64,000 nucleotides of DNA from Salmo trutta (GCF_901001165.1 NC_042961.1:5875150-5939149), one strand, 5' to 3'. Numbered from the stretch's first letter, positions 1 through 12,045 are shown. The notes: generated from the letters alone by a model not told the origin. Made by a program: numbers and translations.

Positions 1-2560
1 GCAATTGGCTGGATATCTTAACATGATCCCCATTTGGATTTCCCCTACTTCTTTTAAGAGATGTACTTGCGATTCTTCACCACCAGTGATGCAGAATGCT
101 GAAATCAAACGGAAGTACAAAGGGCGGGACTTCCGTCGCGCAAGGCGGAGGAGTTTAAACGGGACACAGGAAATAATGTTTCCATTTTGTTAGCTTAGCA
201 TCTCGTGCAAGCTAATCCTACTTTGTTCAGGAATCTCATTTCCAAGCACAAAATAGGGTCCCCTTCACCATGAAAAGGGTGGGTTTACTAGTGGCGTCTC
301 ACATTAACCCATTCGGCATACTTTGCTAGCGTTATGTTGACCGGAGCGACACGGTACATGAATACAGATATGCCTGTGGTCTGCCCACACTTGCTTAGTG
401 CGGTAGGCGGACAGAATACTTCGGCTCGGTCACCGAACAGATATCTTCTAATTTCTAACCTTACTGGCTCTATGCCTCTATGCCCTTGCTCTAGAAGTTA
501 ATATTGACCAACAGAAATAGTACCGTTTGGCCTAACGGACTAAATCTGGAATTTATCCCTCATTGCTATCGACACACGACCGGAGGCACTCTCAAAATAG
601 CTTGTTCAATGGGAATACACACACAACCAATTTGTATAGATAGCAGCCTGTTTGTACAATTCTGTTTGCACAATTGATATATAGAATTCCACAGCAAAGT
701 CCAATTCTATCTTAGATTCCTCGCACGGGGGCGTCATAAATGTCGTGTCTTTGGCATCATTAAAACTGAAGACTTATTTATCAAATAACTCTCTGTAATT
801 ATTATTATGTGATCAAACTGATTAATCATGTAACTGTAATTAACTAGGAAGTCGGGGCACCAAGGAAAATATTCAATTACAAAGTTATAATTTTCCTAAT
901 ATAACTTTCAGATATTTTAATATCTGATCAATTAGTCTTCAATTTAATGAATTATTATTTACCTCACGTTAGTCTCATTCCAAACATCGTAAATTGTTGG
1001 TTATCTGCACAAACCCAGTCTTCACTATGAGTCATCCATACATCAATTGTCTTAAAATCATTTATTTACTAACTAGGTAATTCACAGAAATGCATAACAA
1101 AACAAACAAAGTAGATAAGGTTACAAAGAAATGATAGAGGAATGTGCCCTACTGGGCTAAACCGGCATGGCGGCTTGTTAGACAAAAGGGGAGTGGGGGG
1201 TCAGCTGAGGAAACACTACAGAGTTGATAATTATAACAATTGAAATGCTAATCCTTTGCACATGAACTCATTCGGGAATAATTGCAATCAATATATATAT
1301 TTACGCTCAGTGTGTCGTCGGGATCTCTGTTGAAAAGTTCGTTCTCTCTCTCTGTCGTGGTTAGAATGGCTAGTTCAGAGTGACATTCATTCATGTCGTT
1401 TTAGAATAGATGTTTCGGCGGTTGTCGGTCGTCGTGTTCAATGATACCGAATTCCTAGCTGCAGACTAGTAATTAATATCAAAGACTTGTTCTTATTCTG
1501 TCGGCATCGATAGTCTAAGAGTTTAACCACGTGGTATGGTTAAAAGTTCAGCAAGAGAAATGCATGGTCTGCAACCTTTAGCCATCTCGTAATTGAGGTA
1601 AGCTTGGTCTGCTCTCAAACCTTGGCCCTCTCGTTATCGAGGTAAGCTGGTCTCCTCTCAAACCTTGGCCCTCTCGTTATCGAGGTAAGCTGGTCTTCTC
1701 TCAAACCTTGGCCCTCTCATTATCGAGGTAAGCTGGTCTGGTGATAGAAAACCTAGGTGGGGGTTTTATTCGGGACATAGAAAAAGGCTGTCTCATGACG
1801 CCAGGACCTGTCTGTGCCCCTGGGGGCGTGCCAATGACTTAGTGAAACTTTAAACAGAAATACAATTCTCTCACATTAACATCATTACATAGCACCCCAT
1901 TATCTCACAAATAGCTTCATCCTTATTCATTCATTTTATACAACAATTAGATGTAAGCCTCATAACTGAGGCTATTATATAAACAGCGTTATGGTAATGT
2001 GGCCGTATTGTCTCTCATTGTCTCTCTTCACAAAATTGTACCAAACGGACCAGTTCGTAGCTGGATTCTTCACCGATCTTTTATACATTCTCCAGAACAT
2101 AAATATTGTTCGGACCTCCAGTTCTGTGAGGTGGAAGAAATTCCTTTGTTCTCTCTATGAAAACTCACTCTCTCTCTCTCTATACTGTGGCCATGAGGAG
2201 ATAGTCTCCTCCAGGACTTTACGACCTCTCTGACCACAGCAGCCTGGGTGTAGGAGACAGGGGGATGGTGCAGAGGTAAGGGGATGGTGCTCGCTGTGTC
2301 CAAAGAGGGCAACGTCATGACACTTCCCTTAATGTGCCATTGTTCCGGCTTAACACGTCTGTTCGTTATTGAACCTCAGTTTGGCATAGAGGAACTAGGT
2401 CAATGCCTTATCTGCTGGTTGCTCACATCACATCTCCCGGACACAAAATAGTAGCTAGCAAGATGGATATCACTGAGGTTATTTTTAATAAGTGCATTTC
2501 ACAAGTGACTAGTTTGCTTCAATTGCCTTCACTAAAACCACTGCAAAGGTTTTGCCTGCA
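1..2560. other. no gene seen; AT-rich, probably repeat-derived
   Basis: No coding region could be supported here. The stretch is AT-rich with many stops in all frames, and the short open frames show no recognisable protein. A 43-bp tandem repeat sits at about 1567-1742. It may be an old long-terminal or leader-type repeat, but I could not identify a family. Confidence 0.4.
1567..1742 (+). repeat. 43-bp tandem repeat, about 4 copies
   Basis: Units contain ctcaaaccttggccctctcg and end with gaggtaagctggtct. Copies start at 1614, 1657 and 1700, with a diverged copy before them. Confidence 0.85.
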
Positions 2561-3057
2561 AACTTTTGGTTTAGAATCATGACCTTCAGGCGTGTCTGTT
2601 GGGAGTTTTGAAGAGGACCCTCCCAGGAATAATTTTATTTCCCTTTTTAAAGTAATCAAAAGAGTCCCAGACCCTATTCACTGCCTTTGCCTAGGGTTTT
2701 ACAAGACTACCATCTGCCAATCCAATCAACACAAGACTTTAGATGACTTTCTAGGGCAGGGGTTCTCAAACTTTTTCACTCAAGCCCCCCTTCCAGCATT
2801 GGGGAACATCTCGCGCCCCCCGTCTATGTCACGTCCTGACCAGTATAAGGGGTTATTGGTTATTGTAGTTTGGTCAGGACGTGGCAGGGGGAAGGATCCT
2901 GGGCCAGGGAGAGAAGGGAATGGAGGACATTTTGGACATGGGAGGAGGTAATGGCAGGGGACAAGACCCTGCCATGGGAACAGGTGGAGACAGCGAGGGA
3001 GGAATGGCGAAAGTGGAGTGACGTAGGATGCATGAGAGGCAGCCCCAATAAAAAAAT

Positions 3058-4230
3058 TTGGGGGGGCACACGGGTAATTTGGCTGGGCCAGGGTTAAGCC
3101 CCAAGCCAACTCCCCGTGCTTATCGGCGGCAGCTTGTTACTGGTCAGGCCCCGTGCTATGGGGTGATGCGCACGGCGTCGAGGCCAAGCATTCACAGGCC
3201 GGTGTGCGCGGTGCCAGCGCCCCGCATTTGCCAGGGGGAAGCGGGCATCCAGCCAGTAAGGGTGGTACCAGTACTGCGCTCAAGACCGCCAGTGCGCCTT
3301 CACGGCCCAGTGTATCCTGTTCCCGCTCCTCGCACTAGCCCTGAGGTGCATGTTTACAGTCTGGCACATCCAAAGCCAGCACCATGCACCAGGCCTCCAG
3401 TGCGTGAGCCCAGTCCAACTCGTCCTGTTCCTGCTACCTGCACTAGCCTTGGGGTGCGTGCCTCCAGTCTGGTACCTCCACTACCAGCCCCACGCATCAG
3501 GCTTTCAGTGCGCAATCCCCATCCAGAGCTTCCGACGACAGTACCCCGTCCAGTGCTTCCGGCGACAGTACCCCGTCCAGAGCTTCCGGCGACAGTACCC
3601 CGTCCAGAGCTTCCGGCGACAGTACCCCGTCCAGAGCTTCCGGCAACAGTACCCCGTCCAGAGTGTCCGGAAACAGTGCCCCGTCCAGAGTGTCCGACGA
3701 CAGTGCCCCGTCCAGAGTGTCCGGCGACAGTGCCCAGTCTAGAGATGGCCCACAGTCTGGAACCAAGAGAGACGGCCCACAGTCCGGAACCGAGTGAGAC
3801 GGCCCACAGTCCGGAACCGAGTGAGACGGCCCACAGTCCGGAACCGAGTGAGACGGCCCACAGTCCGGAACCGAGTGAGACGGCCCACAGTCCGGCACCG
3901 AGTGAGACGGCCCACAGTCCGGCACCGAGTGAGACGGCCCACAGTCCGGCACCGAGTGAGACGGCCCACAGTCCGGCACCGAGTGAGACGGCCCACAGTC
4001 CGGCACCGAGTGAGACGGCCCACAGTCCGGCACCGAGTGAGACGGCCCACAGTCCGGCACCGAGTGAGACGCCCTACAGTCCGGAGCTCCCAGAATCATC
4101 CTTCAGCCTGAGGTCTACAGCGAAGTGCTTCAGCCCGAGGTCTACAGCGACGTGCCTCAACCAGAGGTATTCAGCGGGGGTGGACAGGTTAGGTGGGGGA
4201 CTAAGGCCAGAGCCTGAGCCACCTCCATAG
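3058..4230 (+). CDS. proline-rich repeat frame of LTR element copy 1 (not a host gene)
   Basis: An open frame of about 390 codons has no recognised domain. The first part has irregular units around PVRPVPAPRT. Next comes a 9-residue repeat of the type ELPATVPRP (3527-3740), then a 9-residue repeat ETAHSPEPS/ETAHSPAPS (3760-4070), and a tail ending RPEPEPPP. The first part and the tail match the frame in the second LTR copy. The open frame may partly reflect 27-bp periodicity, so protein production is unproven. Confidence 0.4.
   Translation: MGGHTGNLAGPGLSPKPTPRAYRRQLVTGQAPCYGVMRTASRPSIHRPVCAVPAPRICQGEAGIQPVRVVPVLRSRPPVRLHGPVYPVPAPRTSPEVHVYSLAHPKPAPCTRPPVREPSPTRPVPATCTSLGVRASSLVPPLPAPRIRLSVRNPHPELPTTVPRPVLPATVPRPELPATVPRPELPATVPRPELPATVPRPECPETVPRPECPTTVPRPECPATVPSLEMAHSLEPRETAHSPEPSETAHSPEPSETAHSPEPSETAHSPEPSETAHSPAPSETAHSPAPSETAHSPAPSETAHSPAPSETAHSPAPSETAHSPAPSETAHSPAPSETPYSPELPESSFSLRSTAKCFSPRSTATCLNQRYSAGVDRLGGGLRPEPEPPP
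3527..4075 (+). repeat. two adjoining 27-bp minisatellites in the LTR element
   Basis: About eight units of cgacagtaccccgtccagag type are followed by about eleven units of gagacggcccacagtccgg type. The second array changes from 'ggaaccgagt' to 'ggcaccgagt' halfway, which shows stepwise expansion. Confidence 0.9.
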
Positions 4231-5188
4231 TAGGAGGATTGAGGGGGGGGGGTAGCACGGGAACCGTCGGTGACGGCAGCCACCCTCCCTTCCCTCCCTT
4301 TAGTTTGGGGGGTTTATTTTGTGTTTATTTTTTGTGTGAGGTGCATCCGGGGTCTGCACCTTGGGGGGGGGGGGGGGGTACTGTCACGTCCTGACCAGTA
4401 TAAGGGGTTATTGGTTATTGTAGTTTGGTCAGGACGTGGCAGGGGGTATTTGTTTTATGTGGTTCGGGGTTTAATGGGATATGTATTTATGTAAGAGGGG
4501 TGTTTGATTTATGTGTTCAGGGGTTTTTGGGTAATGTTCTTGTTTTGTATTTCTATGGTTTTTTATGTTGTGTATTTCTTTGTTGGCCTGGTATGGCTCT
4601 CAATCAGGAACAGCTGTACATCGTTGTTTCTGATTGGGAGTCATACTTAGGTTGCCTGTTTTCACCTGTCCCTTTGTGGGAAGTTGTTGTTTTACTGCTG
4701 TGTGTTAGCATGCAACACTGTTCGTTCGATCGTTTTCTTGTTTTGTTTGTTACGTTAAGATGAGCACTCTACCCGCTGCGCCTTGGTCCACTACGTACGA
4801 CGACCGTTACAGTCTATTTCTATGGGCACGAACACTTTATGACACAAACTGTTCACACCCCTCTTGTTGCTGGAGAGAACATTTAGCATATTTACGGTTT
4901 ATTTCCTGCAATTCTACACCTTTTGTCATGTCTGTGTCTTCATGTGATATTTGAGTCACTCAAACATTACAACAAACTCTATGGGTTAAAAAACCAAGCT
5001 AAAAACGTTAGCTGATATGGGCTAGTTGATCTGGACATTTCTGTTATAAATAGCTCTCTAAGGTCTGCAATAACTGACATGACAAGAGGAACTGATGATG
5101 CACTACCCAATTTAGAAATTGCACCTTGTGCGTTCTACTCAAGAGTAAGTTGAAAGCCGGACTGAGTTTTTGAAAGCTGGATCTGAGC

Positions 5189-5215
5189 CCCCCCCCCCCC
5201 CCCCCCCCCCCCCCC
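5189..5215 (+). repeat. poly-C tract
   Basis: An uninterrupted run of about 27 C lies in otherwise ordinary AT-rich DNA; the rest of 4817-5860 shows no gene. Confidence 0.95.
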
Positions 5216-5866
5216 GACCAAACCACATACAGTCCTGCTTCACTATGGAACTATATTAGTATATCATTCTGTACCCTGCAGTGAAATAGTTGGAATCCAT
5301 ATTTGCATATATTTTCTTGATACCAGGCTACACTGCCCACTGTTGTCTGTTGTCCCCTCGTGATTTGACTGGTAAATATGTGTAGCTTATTAATGGATGG
5401 CTAGAGAGCTGCGCTCTACCTTTCTCAGTATTCATTGTAGATGAAAACATGTTCAATTGCTTTCATTAGCTTATTTTCTCACTGCCCAAGTTTAAGACAA
5501 GGGTTTAGCATTTCCAAGAACAAATCCAAGAGCTATATTTTCAAGAATTGAATTTCTTTACTTTTGGCTTCTGGAGAAACATAAGAAATAATATTTCCAA
5601 TAACCTTTTTGATGAATAGCAACTTTGCTTAACTTTCTCCATAAGTCTATAGTTAAGGAAAAATTGCAGTTAAGACATTTCTTCTTAAGGTTTTGTGAAT
5701 CTAGGCCCTGCTCTCAACCCTTCTGAGTATTCATTGTCACTGCCCCCTTGAACCCTGTTTCCCCTCCTATATTAAACCTAGCCTGGTCTTCAATCTGCTG
5801 TCTCCTATGGTAATGCTGTATTGGCAAGACGACACAATCAGTTCTGGGACCAGGCTATGTTAGACC

Positions 5867-6016
5867 TGGAACTTCCTAAAAACACGCCGCTTCGATACAG
5901 CTACGACTTCTCGTAGCAGGTTAGGAGACTTAAGTTAAGGTTAGGAAAAGGGCTAGGGTTAGCGAAAATGCTACGAAAAGTAATTTGTATCGAAGTGTCG
6001 TGTTTTTAGGGAGTCC
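5867..6016. mobile_element. palindromic MITE
   Basis: The terminal inverted repeats ggaacttcctaaaaacacg and its near-complement cgtgtttttagggagtcc bound about 150 bp with inner complementarity. No coding capacity. Confidence 0.7.
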
Positions 6017-6589
6017 CTATTAGACCCGTTTACCTGAAACGTTTTGAAACACAGCGGCATTTCCTTGAACACTGTTTCCCTCCTCCTACAGTATATACTG
6101 TATAACATATTATAAATGGCCTATACCCATCTGCCCCCATAAGTATTGGTACATTGGGAGCATTAGGAAAATAAACCCTGTCAAGTGTAAGTACTGATAT
6201 TTGATCATTTGTTTGAATATTGACCTGGGAAGTTTCTATTGGAACCCCAGTGGTCGTGAGTGTGTTGGATTGTGTGGGTGCATCCACAGAATTGTGAGCT
6301 GACCTTCACAGGTCTACACTGCTCAATGATTTGGAATACAAATAATGTAATGTAAAGAAATCACCGTGACAGTGATGTTTTCATCAAACAAAAGAAGTAG
6401 GCTCTTCGATGGGGAGAGGAAGTGGATTTGTTTGTTATCTTATGATCTTATGTCTAAAACGTTTATAACTTTCTGAAGCTTTAATAAGTACTTACTCACA
6501 GAGTCCTCTTTGTCCTGGGTAGGGCATAATGTCGCAACAATCTTCTGCCACTGGAGTCTGTCTTTGGCCACAACTTGATTATATACTTA

Positions 6590-7050
6590 TACTTAGTGTA
6601 CAAAAATTAGGAACACCTTCCTAATATTGATTTGCAAAGCATTCCACAGGGACGCTGGCCCACGTTGACTCCAATGTTTCCTACAGTTGTGTCAAGTTAG
6701 GTGGATGTCCTTTGGGTGGTGGACCATTCTTGATATGCACGAGAAACTGTTGAGCATGAAAAACCCAGCAGTGTTGAAGTTCTTGACAAAACCGGTGCTC
6801 CATGGCACCTTCTACCATACCCTGTTCAAAGGCACTTCAATATTTTGTCTTGCCCAATTACCCTCTGAATGGCACATACACAATCCATGTCTCAATTGTC
6901 TCAAGGCTTAAAAATGATTCTTTAAGCTGTATCCTCCCCTTCATCTACACTGATTGAATTGGATTTAACAAGTGACATCATAGCTTTCACCTGGTTAGTC
7001 TGTCATGGAAACAGCAGGTATTCTTAATGTTTTGTATACTCAGTGTATAC
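6590..7050. mobile_element. deleted Tc1-like element
   Basis: Ends read ...gtgtacaaaaattaggaac and ttcttaatgttttgtatactcagtgtat, which are imperfect inverted repeats. The inside keeps only scraps of transposase-like sequence. A copy of the same family lies at 22471-22971. Confidence 0.6.
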
Positions 7051-7077
7051 TTGACTTGCCTAGTTAAATAAAGGTTA

Positions 7078-8633
7078 AATACACTGCTCAAAAAAATCAA
7101 AAAATAACATCCTAGATCTGAATGAATGAAATAATCTTATTAAATACTTTTTTCTTTACATAGTTGAATGTGCTGACAACAAAATCACACAAAAATAATT
7201 AATGGAAATCTTATTTATCAACCACATGGAGGTCTGGATTTGGAGTCATACTCAAAATTAAAGTGGAAAACCACACTACAGGCTGATCCAACTTTGATGT
7301 AATGTCCTTAAAACAAGTCAAAATGAGGCTCAGTAGTGTGTGTGGCCTCCACGTGCCTGTATGACCTCCCTACAATGCCTGGGCATGCTCCTGATGAGGT
7401 GGCGGATGGTCTCCTGAGGGATCTCCTCCCAGACCTGGACTAAAGCATCCGCCAACTCCTGGACAGTCTGTGGTGCAACGTGGCGTTGGTGGATGGAGCG
7501 AGACATGATGTCCCAGATGTGCTCAATTGGATTCAGGTCTGGGGAATGGGCGGGCCAGTCCATACCATCAATGCCTTCCTCTTGCAGGAACTGCTGACAC
7601 ACTCCAGCCACATGAGGTCTAGCATTGTCTTGCATTAGGAGGAACCCAGGGGTCTGAGGATCTCATCTCGGTACCTAATGGCAGTCAGGCTACCTCTGGC
7701 GAGCACATGGAGGGCTGTGCGGACCCCCAAAGAAATGCCACCCCACACCATGACCGACCCACCGCCAAACCGGTCATGCTGGAGGATGTTGCAGGCAGCA
7801 GAACGTTCTCCACGGCGTCTCCAGACTTTGTCACGTCTGTCACATGTGCTCAGTGTGAACCTGCTTTCATCTGTGAAGAGCACAGGGCGCCAGTGGCGAA
7901 TTTGCCAATCTTGGTGTTCTCTGGCAAATGCCAAACGTCCTGCACGGTGTTGGGCTTTAAGCACAACTCCCACCTGTGGACGTCGGGCCCTCATACCACC
8001 CTCATGGAGTCTTTTTCTGACCGTTTGAGCAGACACATGCACATTTGTGGCCTGCTGGAGGTCATTTTGCAGGGCTCTGGCAGTGCTCCTCCTGCTCCTC
8101 CTTGCACAAAGGCGGAGGTAGCGGTCCTGCTGCTTTGTTGTTGCCCTCCTACCGGCTCCTCCACGTCTCCTGATGTACTGGCCTGTCTCCTGGTAGCGCC
8201 TCCATGCTCTGGACACTACGCTGACAGACACAGCAAACCTTCTTGCCACAGCTCGCATTGATGTGCCATCCTGGATGAGCTGCACTACCTGAGCCACTTG
8301 TGTGGGTTGTAGACTCCGTCTCATGCTACCACTAGAGTGAAAGCACCGCCAGCATTCAAAAGTGACCAAAACATCAGCCAGGAAGCATAGGAACTGAGAA
8401 GTGGTCTGTGGTCACCACCTGCAGAACTACTCCTTTATTGGGGGTGTCTTGCTAATTGCCAATAATTTCCACCTGTTGTCTATTCCATTTGAACAACAGC
8501 ATGTGAAATTTATTGTCAATCAGTGTTGCTTCCTAAGTGGACAGTTTGATTTCACAGAAGTGTGATTGACTTGGAGTTACATTGTGTTGTTTAAGTGTTC
8601 CCTTTATTTTTTTGAGCAGTGTATATCTTTTTT
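7078..8633 (-). mobile_element. Tc1-like DNA transposon, near full length
   Basis: The inverted termini are tacactgctcaaaaaaat and tttttttgagcagtgta. The minus strand carries a Tc1 transposase in two frames (8369-7635 and 7635-7330). Confidence 0.85.
7330..8369 (-). pseudogene. Tc1-like transposase, frameshifted
   Basis: The N-terminal part has a helix-turn-helix region (AVARRFAVSVSVVSRAWRRY) and the first catalytic Asp in LFTDESRF. The second Asp is in MQDNARPH and the Glu in SPDLNPIEHIWD, the DD34E arrangement. The frame changes near 7635-7640, after YRDEILRPLG, where about a dozen residues found in related transposases are missing. The copy is therefore probably dead. Confidence 0.85.
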
Positions 8634-8639
8634 TAAGTG

Positions 8640-8835
8640 CCAGAAACCATTATATTTACATTTTAGTCATTTGGCAGATGCTCGTATTCAGAGCGATTTA
8701 CAGTTAGCGCATTCATCTTAAGATAGCTAGGTGAGACAACCACATATCACAGTCATAGAAAGTACATTTTTCCTCAAAGTAGTTATCAGCAAAGTCAGTG
8801 CTTGTACAAAAAAATTAGGGGGGGATTATTTAAGA
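8640..8835 (-). mobile_element. SINE-like repeat fragment
   Basis: It contains the antisense SINE tail phrase atttggcagatgctcgtattcagagcg and continues to cagcaaagtcagtgc. A relative lies at 45105-45300. Confidence 0.55.
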
Positions 8836-9054
8836 TACTCACAGTGGTTGTGCCAACAACCACTATTTGCTAAAAGCAATTGCAATGTTTCCTTATGAAA
8901 TAGGAAGAAAGTTCCCAGTTATTGTTTCATCCTCCTAATGTTGAGTGTTAGGATTTGGGATAGAGTAAACTGATCCTAGACCTATGGTTAAGGACAACTT
9001 CAACAAGATATTGCTTCAAGCCTGTCTGTGATTTCTGAAAGAGAAAGAGGAACA

Positions 9055-9580
9055 TGTACTGAACAAAAATATAAACGCAACATGTAAAGTGTTGGTCCAA
9101 TGTTTCATTAGCTGAAATAAAAGATCCCAGAAATGTTCCATACGCACAAATATCAATTGGCATGGTGACTGCAGGAATGTCCACCAGAGCTGTTGCCAAA
9201 GAATTTGTTAATTTCTCTACCATTTCAGACAATTTGGCTATACTTCCAACCGGCCTCACAACTGCAGACCACGTGTAACCATGCCAGCCCAACCTCCTCT
9301 TCCAGCTTCTTCACCTTTGGTATCATCTGAGACCAGCCACACTGACAGCTGATGAAACTGAGGAATATTTCTGTCTGTAATGATGCCCTTTTCTGGGGAA
9401 AAACTGGGCCTGTGCCCTCCCAGGCCCACCCATGGCTGTGCCCCTGCCCAGTCATGTGAAATCCATAGATTAGGGCCTAAAGAATTTATTTCAATTGACT
9501 GATTTATTTATATGAACTGTAATTCAGTAAAATCGTTGAAATTGTTGCATGTTGCATTTATATTTTTGATCAGTATAGAT
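9055..9580. mobile_element. deleted Tc1-like element (gaacaaaaatataaacgcaac family)
   Basis: Terminal inverted repeats tactgaacaaaaatataaac and gcatttatatttttgatcagta bound about 520 bp. A larger copy of the family is at 48668-49760. Confidence 0.7.
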
Positions 9581-9689
9581 ACCATTCTCAAGAAAGTAGA
9601 TACCATTTCACCCTAGGAGGAAAAACCCTGAACCACACCACCAACTGTACTCACCTTGGTCTCCCTAGAAGTTATCTGAGCAGTTTGAC

Positions 9690-10880
9690 ATGGACATAAC
9701 GTCTCTAACAGATAAAGCATGCAGAGCATATTTAGCAATTAGAAAGACCCTGTATAAATTAACGACCAATTAGAATTTTACTTAAATGATTTGACTGTCA
9801 TAACTCCAATAATTCTATATAGCAGTGAAATTTGGGGTCCCCTTTACAATTTAAAGTATACATCATGGGATAAAAGCCCCACCAACATTTTACATCTGGA
9901 ATGTTGTTCTTCTGGACTCACCTAACACCCTGTGATACAGAATGTTATCTCAATAATAAGATAAAATAATTCATACAAAGGAAGACATTAACAATGTACA
10001 AACTCATGGACGTCAGAGAAGAAAGACTGTAAATACTGTGGGTCAGGTGAACTAGAGAAAGACTGTGGGTCAGGTGAACTAGAGAAAGACTATGTAAACA
10101 CTGTGGGTCAGGTGAACTATAGAAAGACTATGTAAACACTATGGGTCAGGTGAACTAGAGAAAGACTGTGGGTCAGGTGAACTAGAGAAAGACTATGTAA
10201 ACACTGTGGGTCAGGTGAACTATAGAAAGACTATGTAAACACTGTGGGTCAGGTGAACTAGAGAAAGACTGTAAACACTGTGGGTCAGGTGAAGTAGAGA
10301 AAGACTGTGGGTCAGGTGAACTAGAGAAAGACTATGTAAACACTGTGGGTCAGGTGAACTAGAGAAAGACTGTAAACACTGTGGGTCAGGTGAACTAGAG
10401 AAAGACTATGTAAACACTGTGGGTCAGGTGAACTAGAGAAAGACTATGTAAACACTGTGGGTCAGGTGAACTAGAGAAAGACTATGTAAACACTGTGGGT
10501 CAGGTGAAGTAGATAAAGACTATGTAAACACTGTGGGTCAGGTGAACTAGAGAAAGACTATGTAAGCACTGGGTCAGGTGAACTAGAGAAAGACTATTTA
10601 AGCACTGGGTCAGGTGAACTAGAGAAGGACTATTTAAGCACTGGGTCAGGTGAACTAGAGAATGAGCAGCACTTCCTACTCCACTGCTCCACATATGACT
10701 CAACCAGAGGTATTTATCTCCTGGAATTTGAAGAAAGAATTGCAGGATTTCTTGAACTACCTGTTGAGGAGAAAATCAGCATTTTTGGGCGGAGAAAACG
10801 TAGAGACAGTCGGTTATGTCCTGGCCTATCACAATAGAAGAGAGACATTAGCTCCCAGGATGTTATACACGCGAGCACTT
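9690..10880 (+). pseudogene. non-LTR retrotransposon C-terminal fragment, interrupted by a minisatellite
   Basis: Conceptual translation shows a reverse-transcriptase C-terminal region (LTDKACRAYLAIRKTL, then ILYSSEIWGPL) with stops. It continues into a zinc-finger-like stretch beginning CKYCGSGELE and resuming ENEQHFLLHCSTY after the minisatellite. The order C-x2-C...H-x4-C fits the terminal finger seen in many LINE ORF2 proteins. I could not name the clade. Confidence 0.6.
10018..10662 (+). repeat. minisatellite (about 38-bp units with 23- and 30-bp variants)
   Basis: Units share tgggtcaggtgaactagag followed by aaagactatgtaaacactg or shorter forms, about 18 copies. First and last units merge into the LINE zinc-finger codons on each side. 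Confidence 0.93.
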
Positions 10881-11064
10881 GTTGATTTAATTACTAAATT
10901 GTTGCGTTTTTTGTTAAATGTTTTGTGTATTAATTTCTGTGTAATTGTATTTGTTGATACATATTATTGTTACTCAAACATATTGTTCATGTGTAATTCT
11001 TCATATACATTTATTTGGCAACAGTGACAACCACCAATTCATGGCAACAAAGCATTTATTAAAT

Positions 11065-11575
11065 TGAGAGAGAGGGTGAGGGAGAGAGAGAATGGGAGAG
11101 GAGATAGAGAGAGAGAGAGTAGGAGAGAGGGTGAGAGAGAGAAGGAGAGAGAGAGAGAAGGGTGGAGAGAGAGAGAGAGAAGGGGAGAAAGAGAGAAGGG
11201 GGGAGAGAGGGAGGGGGGAGAGAGAGGAGGGGGGAGAGAGAGAGAGGAGGGGGAGAGAGAAGGGGGAGAGAGGGTAAGAGAGAGATTGAGAGAAGGGGGA
11301 TAGATAGAAGGGGGAGAGAGGGTAAGAGAGAGAGATTGAGAGAAAGGGGAGAGAGAGAAGGTGGGAGAGAGGGTAAGAGAGAGAGAGATTGAGAGAAGGG
11401 GGAGAGAGAAGGTGGGAGAGAGGGTAAGAGAGAGAGATTGAGAGAAGGGGGGGAGAGAGAAGGTGGGAGAGAGGGTAAGAGAGAGAGAGATTGAGAGAAG
11501 GGGGAGAGAGAAGGTGGGAGAGAGGGTAAGAGGGAGAGAGAGAGAGATTGAGAGAAGGGGGAGAGAGAGAATGTG
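11065..11575 (+). repeat. GA-rich minisatellite upstream of alox5
   Basis: About 500 bp of almost pure purine. The second half has longer units of gggagagagggtaagagaga and gattgagagaaggg. It ends about 320 nt before the alox5 ATG, so it may lie in or near the promoter region. Confidence 0.93.
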
Positions 11576-11895
11576 AATAGAAGATGATCTTCAGGCATGA
11601 TACAGGGGTGGGGTCAAACAGTACACCAGCCCACATGAAACATTATCACATGCCTCTGCCTCTAGCTAGTTGTTTAAATGCTTTTACATTGCATGTGTGG
11701 TGTCAGTACATTAGGGGATGTTTATGAGAGAGAGAGAGAGAGAGGAGGGTCTACATATATTCATGAGCAGAAAGGGGAACTCTAATTTGGTCCAGACTCT
11801 CTCAAAGTGAACAACCAACGCACTTGTAGTAGGTGATCATATCTGCCTGCAGAGTTAACCAGTGGATATCTCCTGTCTATCCTGTGTTAACCACC
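11576..11895 (+). promoter_or_regulatory. alox5: presumed alox5 promoter and 5' UTR
   Basis: This is the only unique-looking sequence between the GA repeat and the ATG. It has a short (GA)n at 11729-11743 and 'catatatt' at 11754, but no clear TATA or GC boxes. The transcription start cannot be fixed from sequence. The tandem GC boxes known in mammalian ALOX5 are not seen. Confidence 0.35.
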
Positions 11896-12045
11896 ATGCC
11901 ATCCTACACAGTGACGGTGGCTACAGGGAGCCAGTGGTTTGCAGGGACTGATGACTACATATACATCACCCTGGTGGGAACAGAGGGCTGCAGTGAGAGG
12001 ACTTTACTGGACAAACCACTCTACAATGACTTCGAGAGAGGGGCG
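11896..12045 (+). CDS. alox5: alox5 exon 1 (start of PLAT domain)
   Basis: It encodes residues 1-50, beginning MPSYTVTVATGSQWFAG and ending at the GCG codon before the donor gtgagt. It carries W14 and the calcium-site residues N44, D45 and E47. The exon ends in phase 0. The unspliced frame stops three codons past the donor, which supports the boundary. Confidence 0.95.

Larger units (their letters stand above)
2827..4811 (+). mobile_element. non-autonomous LTR retrotransposon with proline-rich repeat cassette (copy 1)
   Basis: The element begins TGTCACGTCCTGACC and ends CCGTTACA, flanked by the 5-bp direct repeat gtcta (2822-2826 and 4812-4816). The 3' LTR is about 4383-4811 and follows a G-rich polypurine tract. 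At the 5' end only about 65 bp of LTR survive before internal sequence, so the 5' LTR is mostly deleted. The internal region encodes a short FWTWEE module (about 2920-2950) and then a proline-rich frame with two 27-bp tandem arrays. No reverse transcriptase or integrase was seen, so it would depend on another element. The same family recurs at 54481-56961. Confidence 0.75.

Noticed and set aside
1..2560. Endogenous retrovirus LTR or leader
   Set aside because: No gag, pol or env frame, primer-binding site or paired LTR was visible, so only a vague repeat origin is stated.
5867..6016. Structured ncRNA from the hairpin
   Set aside because: Palindrome ends and size fit a MITE; nothing else supports transcription.
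11059..11636. Ser/Leu/Pro-rich and Arg/Glu-rich frames at 11.06-11.64 kb
   Set aside because: Artefacts of a GA-rich repeat.
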